Source of the DNA: Asterella californica | Taxonomy: Eukaryota; Streptophyta; Marchantiopsida; Marchantiales; Aytoniaceae | Assembly (NCBI GenBank): GCA_036924285.1 | Contig: JAYKYS010000014.1 | Location: 5,456,001 to 5,520,000, forward strand | DNA length: 64,000 nucleotides | Direction of reading: 5' to 3' | In this document: in pieces, positions 34,204-43,631 of the stretch | Numbering within the stretch: the first letter of the stretch is position 1 | Layout of the letters: each line of letters opens with the position of its first letter | Notes under the pieces: model-generated | What the model was told of the DNA's origin: nothing | What the model saw: the letters and a program-made list of their open reading frames with translations, nothing else | Database searches by the model: none | Position numbers and translations under genes: made by a program

Positions 34204-36699
34204 CTACACAGAACGTCTATCATCTGGACTACGGATCCTAGCATAATGAGATCCATCATCCATCACCTTGGTCTCCATTCGAACCGCAGTGATATAAGGC
34301 TGACCAAGAATCACAGGATATGAAGCAGAAGATTGCACGAAGAAGTGCTGATCTACATCCACATCACCTATCTTCACCTTCACGTTAGGACAAGCGCCGT
34401 ATAGCTCACCTTTCTGGTTGTTTGCAGCACGTAACACCCAACCATGGTTCAACTCGATAGGCCACTGACCTCTCTCATACACCTCTCGTGACATGATGTT
34501 GATCTCTGATCCGTGATCAACTAAAGCAGCAACAGGTTCAGCCAAACTTCCAAGACGAACTCGTGTAGCAGTTGTAGCACGAGCCCAATGCCTCCTTCTG
34601 AAATCACTATCAGTAGCTGGACTCTCCTCGCCAGCTTCCTCATCATCGAACTCAATAGTGTTGGTACCAGCAACCAACGCTTCTTGCTGGTATCCCTTGT
34701 CATCAGCTTCCTGGAAATGCACCTTTCCAAACTCTGCATCATTCAGAGAAGCTCCTACTACATCTATCATCTGACTCTCTACCTGCTCGGACATCACCTG
34801 TCTCTTGCGCTTGATGATGTCGATGATCAGTTCGTGAAACTCCCTCTTTGCAATACCAAGAACTTCTCGGAGAGAAAACTCGATCCGTGCATCCAGTATC
34901 CTCTGCTCCAAGATGCTCTTCAGATCAGTAGAAGTTTCAATATCCGCTGCCAACTTGTAAGCCGGTCCCTTCCCCTTTTCTTGGGCAGTAAACCGCCTAC
35001 CAGCAGTCGTTGGCTCCTGCTGGGATCTCTGCACATCCTCCATAGGACCTGGTGTAGGTGGAGGAGCTGCAGAAGTAGACGGGATGTCTTCAGGAAGAGC
35101 TGCTCGTCTCCTTGTGACTCTTCGTCTATCCCCAGTCTCCTCAGGAACTCCAGTATCAAGGTCAGAGGCTTCTCGCCGCCTCTTCTCCTCCACAGAAGCA
35201 TCCTGCCAATGAACGTGTCTATCTACATCCAAGAATGCTCTGATAGAAGCAGCATCTACAGGATCTCTCCATCCTGTGACCCTACGAATAGACTCTGCTC
35301 CCCTCTTCAGTACTTCAGAAGGAACGGTAGCAATACTCTTCTCAACAGTCCTATCTAGCAACGTAGGACTAGAAGAAACCTCAATATGTCCAGCATATAC
35401 ATCAGGATTTACCGGTGGTGCCATCAATGCATGTACAGTTGCCGCCGCAGCAATCTGAGGTAGACTCCTCATGCCTCCTCGCCCAAACTGCGTGCTCAAC
35501 GGCTCTCCAGTAGAAGAAAGGTGCAGCTTACCGTTCTGATAGCGAACCACACCATCTCGCAAAGCAGCTGTGAGCTCTTGACAGTCTCCTCGGAAATGAT
35601 CAGGACTGTCACACCAAATACATCTACGAACCGGAGCTCCTCCTGGACGTGCAGCAGCAGACGCCGGTGGCTGCTCTCTCTGCAATCCAGCTAGCTCTAC
35701 CTTCAGCTCTCGCATCTGCCGAATCAGGTCTTCAATCTGGTTCTGTTGACCATGGTTCTCCGCAGGTCTCCGAACAGGTGCCCTTTGTGCCGGTGCTGGC
35801 ACAACTGGCATCAAAGGAACTGCAGCTGGGACAACAGGTCTGGGAGCAGGGACCAAAGGCTGCTGTACTTGAGGAGCAGCATAAGGTGGAGTGACCACTT
35901 CTGCAAGCGGACGTCCTCCCACAGCCACTCTTCCTCTCCTTTGCCTTGTAAGTACAGCCACAGCATCCTCAACTCTCCCCCAATCCATAGTAACACCTCC
36001 CTCAGCAGATCGATCGGCCAACATAAAACATAACCGATCTGCTGTAGCATCATCGGTAGCTTGCAGGAAAAGCTCTGTTCTCCTAGCATCTAGAGTTATT
36101 CGCTCTAGAGTTGAGAGTTGTCGGTATCTCCGATCAAACTCTCTCAGCAACTCGCTCAGACTCATCATACGACCAGGTTGCTGCTCAACCCAGTCTAAGA
36201 ACGTCCTCCTAGTAACTCTCTCTGAATCCTCCTCAAGAAACTCCTCTCGAAGAGATCGCTCAAAACTCATCCAGACTCCAAGATTTCTTCTCTGTACATC
36301 CCTAACTTGGTCCCGCAACTCAGGAATGACAGCTAACTCAAAGCTTGCTATCATCTCAGCATCTGTAACCCTAACCAGCTCCATCTCTCCTCTATACTCA
36401 CGCAGATATCTAGAAATATCTCTACCTTCAAACCTTCCACACCTATTCACTATCGCTTGCAAAGCCTTGGTGGATTTTAACTCACCCCCTCCAACGATCG
36501 GATGTTGTTGGACCAGGGCCGCAAGCGTCTTCAAGATCTCAGCCGTGTCCAGACCAGATGCAGTTGTCGTTGTAGAAGACGCAGGTGCAGTTGACGGTGC
36601 AGCAGTAGACGTTGATGCTCCAGCTCCAGAGGCAGCAGCAGCAGCTCCGCTCTTGCGATCCATCTCTTCTCCTTGTAGCAACTCAACCTTCTCAATCAA
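34204..36699 (-). CDS. gag-protease of D2
   Basis: 831 residues from MIEKVELLQGEEMDR. An Ala/Ser/Thr-rich N-terminus leads into a gag domain (FELAVIPELRDQVR, EEFLEEDSERVTRRTFLDWV), a Pro/Val linker, a zinc knuckle (CIWCDSPDHFRGDC), a basic linker and a retropepsin-like domain with ALVDHGSEINIMS and PVILGQPYI. The active site is DHG instead of DTG or DSG. The stop at 34204 is a TAG for the Gln found in A2, so the native frame ran on to the frameshift heptamer. Gag and protease share one frame, with pol in -1. Confidence 0.9.
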   Translation of the reverse strand: MIEKVELLQGEEMDRKSGAAAAASGAGASTSTAAPSTAPASSTTTTASGLDTAEILKTLAALVQQHPIVGGGELKSTKALQAIVNRCGRFEGRDISRYLREYRGEMELVRVTDAEMIASFELAVIPELRDQVRDVQRRNLGVWMSFERSLREEFLEEDSERVTRRTFLDWVEQQPGRMMSLSELLREFDRRYRQLSTLERITLDARRTELFLQATDDATADRLCFMLADRSAEGGVTMDWGRVEDAVAVLTRQRRGRVAVGGRPLAEVVTPPYAAPQVQQPLVPAPRPVVPAAVPLMPVVPAPAQRAPVRRPAENHGQQNQIEDLIRQMRELKVELAGLQREQPPASAAARPGGAPVRRCIWCDSPDHFRGDCQELTAALRDGVVRYQNGKLHLSSTGEPLSTQFGRGGMRSLPQIAAAATVHALMAPPVNPDVYAGHIEVSSSPTLLDRTVEKSIATVPSEVLKRGAESIRRVTGWRDPVDAASIRAFLDVDRHVHWQDASVEEKRRREASDLDTGVPEETGDRRRVTRRRAALPEDIPSTSAAPPPTPGPMEDVQRSQQEPTTAGRRFTAQEKGKGPAYKLAADIETSTDLKSILEQRILDARIEFSLREVLGIAKREFHELIIDIIKRKRQVMSEQVESQMIDVVGASLNDAEFGKVHFQEADDKGYQQEALVAGTNTIEFDDEEAGEESPATDSDFRRRHWARATTATRVRLGSLAEPVAALVDHGSEINIMSREVYERGQWPIELNHGWVLRAANNQKGELYGACPNVKVKIGDVDVDQHFFVQSSASYPVILGQPYITAVRMETKVMDDGSHYARIRSPDDRRSV

Positions 36700-36711
36700 T
36701 CACCCCAAGAG

Positions 36712-36729
36712 CTCTCAGTGGAAGCACCA
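36712..36729 (-). promoter_or_regulatory. primer binding site of D2
   Basis: Same 18-mer as at 14345-14362, two bases from the LTR end. Confidence 0.75.
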
Positions 36730-36731
36730 GA

Positions 36732-37959
36732 TGTCGGGTTGAGAGTCTTCCTGGGAAGGGCGAACCTTCTGGCTGTGATATGAGCTTGAAGGCTGTGTGC
36801 AATCTACTCAGGGAAGCGTAGGGCTCCTGGCTGTGGCTGGTTTACTCAAAAGGTTGGCTTTCAGGTCACAATAGGGCTATAAACACTCACACAGATGTGT
36901 AAGATCTAGTAATATACCCAGAAGGCGAAATTCAGGTCTAGCTGGCAGTAATAGGATTCGGCGGTGAACTTTGACACTTACGGAGAGGAAAACTATGAAG
37001 GTTTAGACCTCTAAACTTCCCCTACATGCAAACGAGGTACTACTGAACTCACAGACGAAATTTCAGCCTGAGATCGAATTCTGACACGGAGATATGAACA
37101 GAAAAGTTTTGAGCAAGAAAACTACGGCAATTTCTGGTACCTAGCTGGCTATTTCAACCTATAACAGGAGTTTGGCTCGATCAATTTCGAAGTTTCTTAC
37201 AGGATTTGCAGTCTACAGGGTGCTGAACATCCGTGTGAAGTTGGGACTCCTGAATGTACACAGAACTGTAGATCTCCTCCTCTGAAGTCGCTGCTCTAGA
37301 TTAAGAGCTTTTCAGACCCCCTCAGCTTCAGCGGCCGCCCTGAATTACTCAGTTGCTCAATCGATATGAAACTTTTTGTGAAATCGTAGCCCTGCTGGCG
37401 GAGAACACAACCTCGAAGTTTTGAAGCAATTTCCTCAAATCTGCTGCGAGTGACACTGAAAACCCTAAATCCAACCCAAATGATTCAATTCTAGCACAAT
37501 CCGAACTTCAATTGCTCATAACTCCGTCTTTATTGACTCAAATCGATCGAAATTTTCACTGGAAGTGCTTGGCATGACGAGACCTCTCTCCCTGTGCTCT
37601 CAGATTTCGAAGATCCCCCACCAAAAGCTCGAACTCCACTCTAGAGCTCTGTTTCTAAATTTAGAGTTAACAAAAGACAAAAACAGACCAATGGGAGTTC
37701 ATAGCTCCACTTGGTTGTCCTTTAGTACTCTAAACCACGTGGCAACTTAGTTTTACTCATAGGCTACCACGTCAAGCTCCCTAGAGTGCCAGCGTAAAAC
37801 TTAAACTACCTAAAACGACACGCAGCCCCAAAAAATAACTTAAATCAGCTAGAAAGCGTGCATGGGCGACACGCAAATACAACCCATGAGCTTAAACCCT
37901 ATCAACATGGTAATCAACCTACTAAGACTCAAAATATATAACATCCTCAAGTGTCGACA
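36732..37959 (-). repeat. 5' LTR of D2
   Basis: 1228 bases from TGTCGGGTTGAG to GTGTCGACA, with the TGTCG and CGACA ends of the lineage. It shares long blocks with the A LTRs, such as the region around CTGAATTACTCAGT and CTAGATTAAGAGCTTTTCAG, which shows that A and D are related. Confidence 0.9.
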
Positions 37960-38040
37960 TCTCTGAGGTCCTAACTCTACTCAGAGACACTAACGCTTGA
38001 CAAAGAGGTGAATTATTTACAATGTAAAATAATTCACATC
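37960..38040. other. spacer between inverted D LTRs with hairpin
   Basis: About 80 bases of no clear origin. They include an inverted repeat at 38008-38037 (GTGAATTATTTAC, loop AAT, GTAAAATAATTCAC) with one bulged base. Confidence 0.6.
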
Positions 38041-39057
38041 ACGACAACGTGGATTAGGGTACTAAAGGACAACCAAGTGGAGCTATGAACTCCCATTGGT
38101 CCATTTTTGTCTTTAGTTAAACTTTAAATTTAGAAACAGGGGTACAAAGGGGAGTTCGAGCATTTGGTTAGGACACTGCGAAATCTGAGAGCATAGGGAG
38201 ATAGAGCTTGTCGAGCCAAGCACTGCCAATGAAATTCTTGATCGATTTAAATCAATAAACAAGGAGTTATGCCCAATTGAAGTTCAGATTGTGCCAAAAC
38301 TGCGTCACTTCTGTTGGATTTGGAGTTTTCAGTGTCAATTGCAGCAGAATTGAGGAAATCACTTCAAACCTTCGTGGTTGCGTTCAATGTCAGCGGAGCT
38401 ACGACTGTCCAAAAAGTTTCAAGTCACTTAAGTGAGTGAGTAATTCAAGGCGGCCGCTGAAGCAGAGGGGGTCTGAAAAGCTCTCAATCTAGAGCAGCAA
38501 CTTCAGAGAACGAGATCTGGAGTTCTGTGTACAATCAGGAGTCAACTTCACAGGAACATTCAGCATCCTGTAGACTTCATATCCTGTAAGAATCTTTGAA
38601 AGTGATCGAGCCAATTTCCTGTTATAGGTCAAAATAGCTGTCTGAGTACCAGAAATTGCCGCAATATCTTTGATCAGAACTTTTCTATCCATATCTTGGT
38701 GTCAGAATTTGATCTCAAGCTGAAACTTCGTGTGTATGCTCAGAGGGGCCTCTTTTACATGTAGGAGAAATTTAGGAGTCTGAACCATCATTTTTTCTCT
38801 TTTTGAGTGTTAAAGTTCACCGTCTGATCCTATTACTATCATGTTAGATCTGAACTTTGCCTTCTGAGTGAATTAGAGGTTCATACAGACCTGTATGATT
38901 GGTCATAGTGCTCTGTTGAAACCTGAAAGGCCTATCCCTTGAGTAATCCACCACAACCAGAAGCTCAACGCTTCTCTGAGTAAGCATAACACAACCTTCA
39001 CGGTTAAATCACAGCCAGAAGGTTCCGCCCTTCCCAAGAAAACTCTCACCTCTACAC
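38041..39057 (+). repeat. 3' LTR of D1, 5' end missing
   Basis: Plus-oriented D/A-type LTR. It starts clearly at GGTACTAAAGGACAACCAAG (38059; the 5' boundary is approximate) and ends CCTCTACA at 39057, like the clipped LTR at 14342. Sequence to the right is F protease. Confidence 0.82.
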
Positions 39058-39079
39058 CGTGCAGTCGAGACCTCTCTTA

Positions 39080-39460
39080 TTAAACCCAGAAAACAGACAT
39101 CGCTATTACGTATCGCACACCTATTACATACAAAGACAAGTTCTGTCTTCGAGATCTCATTCTATCTCCGAAGATTTTCCATTGTTTGGTTTTCATCACT
39201 TTTTTTCGCCAATCCACTTCACGATTATACTGCTCCATCCACGGCATACCCAATATGACATCATAACGAGCTAATTTGATCACTCGCCACTCAATATCTT
39301 CACGATATTCGTCTAAAGTAAGTTCTATCTTTCGAGGTAGGGATTCAATCTTCTCAGTTTGTCCATTGGGCAGTTCCACCTCTTCACTCTCATCACTTTC
39401 TAACTCCATTCCCAACTTCATAGCAGTCGATCGAGACAAAAAAATTCTCTGTTGCACCAA
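39080..39460 (-). pseudogene. retropepsin domain of F, partial
   Basis: 126 residues with the C-terminal retropepsin block (YDVILGMPWMEQYN). The catalytic loop upstream is disrupted by a frameshift (a related reading, RVLIDLGATENF-like, is visible near 39460-39480 with stops). The frame runs to the D1 junction, beyond which RT is missing. Confidence 0.75.
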
Positions 39461-39598
39461 GATCGATAAGTACTCTCACTTGAGTCCTTTCCAAGACTCC
39501 ATCCGTGACAATCAAATGCGCATTATTTTTTGTCAATCTCCTTCTCCTTCCCTCGCCTTTCTTCTCCCTCCTTGCACCAGTAAGGCCGCGAGGTGCAT

Positions 39599-40745
39599 TT
39601 ACTGGTGTTCTTCGTTTCTCAGTCTCGTCTCGACTTCTTCATCTCTTTCCATCTCGTTCAGATGATTCAGAGGTCGACGATATGGAGGTCTTGGATCTCT
39701 AAGAAAACGACTTCGGCAATTTGCAGTTATGTGGTCGAATCGCCCACAGTTGTAACATCGACGTTCCTCGAATTGAGGTGTAGCATTCTTGACACCTTTT
39801 CCTCTAGGAGCTCTTTGACGTCTTTCTTCTGGTCGCTCTCGACGATCTCCACTTTGAAACTGTCGTGGCTGATAGCGGATGTTGCCTAGCTCCATAGGTG
39901 TCGGATCGTTTGCATACGGAATTTTGGATCGATTCTGATGATTTGGTGGAATCATCACTTCTCCTCCTAATGCTCCAGCAATTCTCTGAGCGCAAGTGAT
40001 GGCCTCAAAAACCGTGAGTGGATTTTGCACCATTACTTCTTATCGGATTCTTTCCTTCAACCCCCTCTTGAAATTATCAAGAGCTTCCGCTGGACTCATA
40101 TCAGTGATTGCAACTTGCAAGTCGAGGAAGGCTTCTACATACTCTTGAAGGCTTCCATTCTGTTTCAATCCCCACATCCTCGTTCGAGCCATTTGCACAG
40201 AATCCACAGATTGGAAATTCTTCAACAGCCCTTCTTGCATTGCAATCCATGTGACTGTTCTTTCTTCCGTCAACACCGATCTCTCCCATGCATCATACCA
40301 CGTGAGAGCTTTATCATTCAAGTAGTCACACGCAAACATTCCCACTACGTGATCCGTGATTTGCATACTGAAAAGTCGCAAATATCGATTCATCCAATTC
40401 TCGACTACTCCCATGATTCGTTGACCTTTGTCCGGTAATGTTACATGTCTTCTTCATTCATAGTAACATGGCACTTTCATCATCGACTAGATCTCTAACG
40501 ATTTGTGCCACGAGTTCTCTTGGTGCAGCTTGCTCTCCCACCACCGGTACTCTTTGAGACGATCCTCCTCTTCCAATGTCTGTCATACTCTGACCCTCGA
40601 GGTTCAGCATTTTGTTCTGTAGTGCTTCAACCGTCATCTTCATCTCCCGAAATTCGGTCAGCGTGCCTTGCATCAGTTCTTGCATCACCAACTCTGGGTT
40701 TGGAGGTTGTGGCTCCATGATCGCTCTCTCTCTCTCCAACAACAC
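39599..40745 (-). pseudogene. gag of F
   Basis: Three frames in order: 40745-40458 (a Met/Glu-rich N-terminus with a predicted helix, FREMKMTVEALQNKML), 40414-40040 (capsid domain with FACDYLNDKALTWYDAW, LLKNFQSVDS and LQEYVEAFLDL) and 40033-39599 (CCHC knuckle CYNCGRFDHITANC). Single indels or stops separate them. The capsid signature is that of chromovirus gag. It would build the particle. Confidence 0.85.
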
Positions 40746-40763
40746 GAAAGTTTCAAGCTTCTC

Positions 40764-41003
40764 CTAGTATAGAGTTATGACGGCCACTCGAAAACATTCG
40801 TACACTACAGGTACTACAAAAGGAACAGGAGAATCGATTATCTCGCGGTAGAAATCCTCACCAAAATTTCTAATCACAAACTCTCTATGTAACGATTTTG
40901 GTCTGTAGACATAGCAGATCTCCACCCACGTGTTGAAGGAAACAGTAGCGGGTAGGTTTAGATCTATGCTCACTAAATCAAGATGTAGACGGTCAAATCC
41001 CAA
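40764..41003 (-). CDS. leader ORF 2 of F, FGEDF-type domain
   Basis: 79 residues. The core HREFVIRNFGEDFYREIIDS is followed by PVPFVVPVV and ends VAVITLY. It resembles leader ORF 1 (below) and is closely matched by 55268-55483. It overlaps ORF 1 by 31 bases in another frame. No known family. The position between primer site and gag suggests a gag-leader protein of the element. Confidence 0.55.
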   Translation of the reverse strand: MGFDRLHLDLVSIDLNLPATVSFNTWVEICYVYRPKSLHREFVIRNFGEDFYREIIDSPVPFVVPVVYECFRVAVITLY

Positions 41004-41218
41004 CTGGCTGCATATGTCACTACTGGAAGAATCACCAGGACTGGCGAATTCATCACTTGACCCATGAAATCCTCACCAAAATGATAGACAAGATACACTC
41101 GAAAATGCTCATGACGCAGATACATAAGATTGATATGGAAAGGATTCAAGAATGATAATTCTGGAGCTAGAAATCTACCCCCATCCATCACATAGCTCTC
41201 TTGACCCTTTCGACGCAC
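40973..41218 (-). CDS. leader ORF 1 of F, FGEDF-type domain
   Basis: 81 residues with HFRVYLVYHFGEDFMGQVMN, then ILPVVTYAASWDLTVYILI. It is matched by 55031-55261, with shared ILP.VTY..(x)WDLTVYIL while the DNA differs at many third codon positions. It begins about 70 bases after the primer site. Function unknown; the two ORFs appear to be an old tandem duplication of one small domain. Confidence 0.55.
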   Translation of the reverse strand: MRRKGQESYVMDGGRFLAPELSFLNPFHINLMYLRHEHFRVYLVYHFGEDFMGQVMNSPVLVILPVVTYAASWDLTVYILI

Positions 41219-41290
41219 TCAGAGTTCTAATTGCTAAACCTCGATCAAAGGTCCTTCTAAGAGGGGTAATCCGCTCTCTTGGAGTTCCTT

Positions 41291-41302
41291 GCTCTGATAC
41301 CA
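41291..41302 (-). promoter_or_regulatory. initiator-Met tRNA primer site of F
   Basis: TGGTATCAGAGC on the minus strand, one base from the LTR. This is the standard primer site of plant chromoviruses. Confidence 0.93.
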
Positions 41303-41303
41303 T

Positions 41304-41757
41304 TGTAAGATGTGCTCTAGAGTGAACTCAAAACTTGAATGCCCCTGGTGGTGCATTCGCAGTCTTTATATAGTGAGAGGAATAATACATGATAAGCTTC
41401 CGGCCAATGCTGATCTCTCATGCGGATCGCTGATGTGGCTTACATGCAATCTTAGATCTAGAACAACATCTAGAGGGTTCAGAATGAGCCACGTAAGAGG
41501 CTCGCTGGAAAGTTCTAGAAGCTTCTTTCTAGAAACTTCCTTCTGGAAGCTTCCCCGCTGGAAAGTTCTTGAAGCTTATTTCTAGAAACTTCCTTCTGGA
41601 AGTTTCCTGGTGGACTTTTGGCGCACCCGCCTATTGATAGAAGTACTATTTGCTGCATGTATTCTTCGGTCAACTTAGCCGTAACTAATTCTTATACCAA
41701 AGACTTCTACTAAACCAATTTTCCCTCTAGTTGATAAGTAGGGCTCTACTTATTACA
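41304..41757 (-). repeat. 5' LTR of F
   Basis: 454 bases, TGTAAGATG to ATTACA. It is longer than the 3' LTR because a block of about 50 bases (TCTAGAAACTTCCTTCTGGA region, 41520-41605) is tandemly duplicated. A TATATAAAG-type box lies at 41364-41374 on the minus strand. Confidence 0.93.
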
Positions 41758-42280
41758 ATTACCATATCAAGTAAATGTTTGAAAGATCATGCATGTGTTC
41801 AAGAATAACCACGACACCACATGTCATGCCATCAATTTTCACCACTTGCTTACTTCGATCTATGGAGCACTTCTGCTAGAGATTTGGAAGTTTCAAACGA
41901 AATACTATCTTCAATTTCTATAGTTTTTAGGAAGATGGGATTGTGAATGAACTACCTAGATCTAAAGTTGTCATGCAAATCAATACTAGATGTAGAAATA
42001 ACAATCGTAAAATATTTCATGATAAATCATAGTTTTCACATATGAACATGAGAGTACATGAGAGATAAAGAATATACGATTGAGATATCTGAAATAAGAG
42101 TATCGGTCCCATCGAGAAGTTTGTACAATAAGTAATATTCAAAATTCCAACCAAGGGAACTTATAGCTAGCATTGAAATTTATCTGAAAACGCAACAACA
42201 CACCTTCTGTATTATCATAGTGATCGAGTAAGTTGATTCAATTTCTAGGATCTTTTTTCCATTCATATATTTTACAACAA

Positions 42281-42954
42281 GTATTGTATTTAATTTTCTT
42301 TCCACACATCTAAATTATTTTTTATTTACAGAAATTAGAATATCCTTAATAAAATTATGCAATAATTTATAGAAATTATTTAGAGGTGAAAGCTAAGCTA
42401 AATCAAAGCCTTAATTTACATTTACATTTATATTTTTAGATACAGTTCAATTTTAATTTTAATTAATAAAATGCATAATTTTATAGAAATTGTGAAATTT
42501 TTGGGACCCTTAATAAATTATGCAGAAATTTACAAAAATCATTTAGAGATAAAATTTAGCTAAGGCTAAGCTAAAAAGGTACCTATTTGTATACTTAGTC
42601 AAGCGGGAGACCCGAGAAGCATAGACTATCGAGTCATTTGTTCAGACCCGGGACCATTTGCTGGACCACGTGGATAAAAAACCTAGACTTTTGGGACTCG
42701 GATCGAGATCATTTGTTGGACCATGCGATTAAAAACCTAGGCTCTCTAGACGTGATTGGGATCATTCTTGGCGTCTAGGACCATGCATGCGTCTAGAGTG
42801 CGGTCGAGTCAACATGTTTTCTCTTAAAGATTCGTACGGATTAGAGTGTTTTCCTCGCGAGTGTTGTGGAGGGGGTTTCTTTAGTGCGTGTGAGCGGCAG
42901 CTCGCGATCTGCTAGGATGCCGGTCGCTGAGATCTCATTCGTTAACTAATATTT
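42281..42954. other. insertion unique to host copy 1
   Basis: About 670 bases between two copies of a 190-base host block. The first part is very AT-rich; the second part is GC-richer, with repeated GGACCATG and AAAAACCTAG words. No frame or known element recognised. Confidence 0.5.
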
Positions 42955-43259
42955 GAAGTAGGAGTATCATTCTCATCGAGGAGTTTGTACAATAAGTAAT
43001 ATTCGAAATTCCAACCAAGGAAACTCGTAGATAGTATTGAAATTTATCTAGAAATGTAATAACACACCCTCTGTATTACCATAGTGATCGAGTAAGTAGA
43101 TTTAGTTTCTAAGATCATTTTTCTATTCATCTTCTTGACAACAACGTATGCTTGTCAGTTCAAATAAAAAGGTAGAGAATAACTCATGTATTTGAATTAT
43201 CTCTTTGCACATTTGTACTCTTTCCATGGGTACATGTATCATCTAGATATACCAAATAT

Positions 43260-43335
43260 CGATGTTCTAGATGGTTTAGCTTACAATTCTCTAAGAGAAA
43301 GGTCGTGCATTCAATCTTGCGGGTACGACTGGAGA
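43260..43335 (+). repeat. tRNA-like box A and box B remnant
   Basis: ATGGTTTAGCTTACAATTCT and the later AAGGTCGTGCATTCAATC resemble the D-arm and T-arm (box A and box B) of a tRNA-derived SINE head. A second copy is at 63370-63430. There is no full cloverleaf and the tail is not clear. Confidence 0.35.
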
Positions 43336-43631
43336 GTTACTTTTAATATTTAGATAATAAAAATAACTAAAAATTATATAAATGAATATTTTTATCAGAG
43401 TTAGTATTAGGAAATGCATTATAAGTATTCTCTATTATCATTATTTTAGTTGGAATCTAAAATTGAGGAGTTATATAAAAAACCACTCATCGAGATTCAT
43501 GTTCAAAAAAATATTATAAATAAAAAAATGATTATTATTATTATGATGATTGCTTTGAGATTTGACACCCACATGTTTTAAGATAAATGTAATTATAAAC
43601 AAAAAATTATTATCATACACGTTGACATAAA

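Larger units (their letters stand above)
31406..37959 (-). mobile_element. Ty3/Gypsy element D2, 3' end lost
   Basis: D-family copy on the minus strand with a complete 5' LTR (36732-37959), primer site, a long gag-protease frame, pol with RT and RNase H, and the integrase zinc domain. It ends inside integrase at the junction with D1, so the integrase core and 3' LTR are missing. Only a few stops interrupt it, so it reveals the family's domain order. Confidence 0.9.
14118..39057 (+). mobile_element. Ty3/Gypsy element D1, interrupted
   Basis: A D-family copy in plus orientation inside F. It has a clipped 5' LTR (14118-14342), primer site, gag and the start of pol (to 17353), the C insertion, a short further piece of pol (31207-31405), then inverted D2, and finally a plus-strand D LTR (about 38041-39057). 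The 225-base LTR piece at the left equals the end of the right LTR. Most of D1 pol is gone at the D2 junction. Confidence 0.82.
12174..41757 (-). mobile_element. chromovirus-type Ty3/Gypsy element F, host of nested insertions
   Basis: Both ends carry the same LTR and both flanks carry ATTAC (12169-12173 and 41758-41762), a 5-base target duplication. On the minus strand the order is 5' LTR, initiator-Met primer site, two small ORFs, gag, protease, then a 25-kb foreign block, then integrase, chromodomain, polypurine tract and 3' LTR. RT and RNase H are missing at the block. The unoccupied site survives in host copy 2 at 62690-62694 (GTTAC). Confidence 0.93.
41763..43631. repeat. AT-rich host segment, copy 1 (right half)
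   Basis: Continues the alignment with copy 2 from 62695 on. It carries an extra 0.7 kb near 42280-42955 lacking in copy 2, flanked by a direct repeat of about 190 bases (42090-42280 and 42950-43145). The copy ends at GTTGACATAAA (43631), where C-like sequence starts. Remnants of the frame seen intact at 62573-62911 lie at 41780-41960 with stops. Confidence 0.85.

Noticed and set aside
34588..35358. 256-residue plus-strand frame
   Set aside because: Antisense to the intact D2 gag-protease and without its own motifs.
35891..36742. 283-residue plus-strand Ser-rich frame
   Set aside because: Antisense of D2 gag, with Ser-rich composition caused by the opposite strand.
43260..43335. A functional tRNA gene
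   Set aside because: Only box A and box B similarity; no acceptor stem or complete cloverleaf can be drawn.
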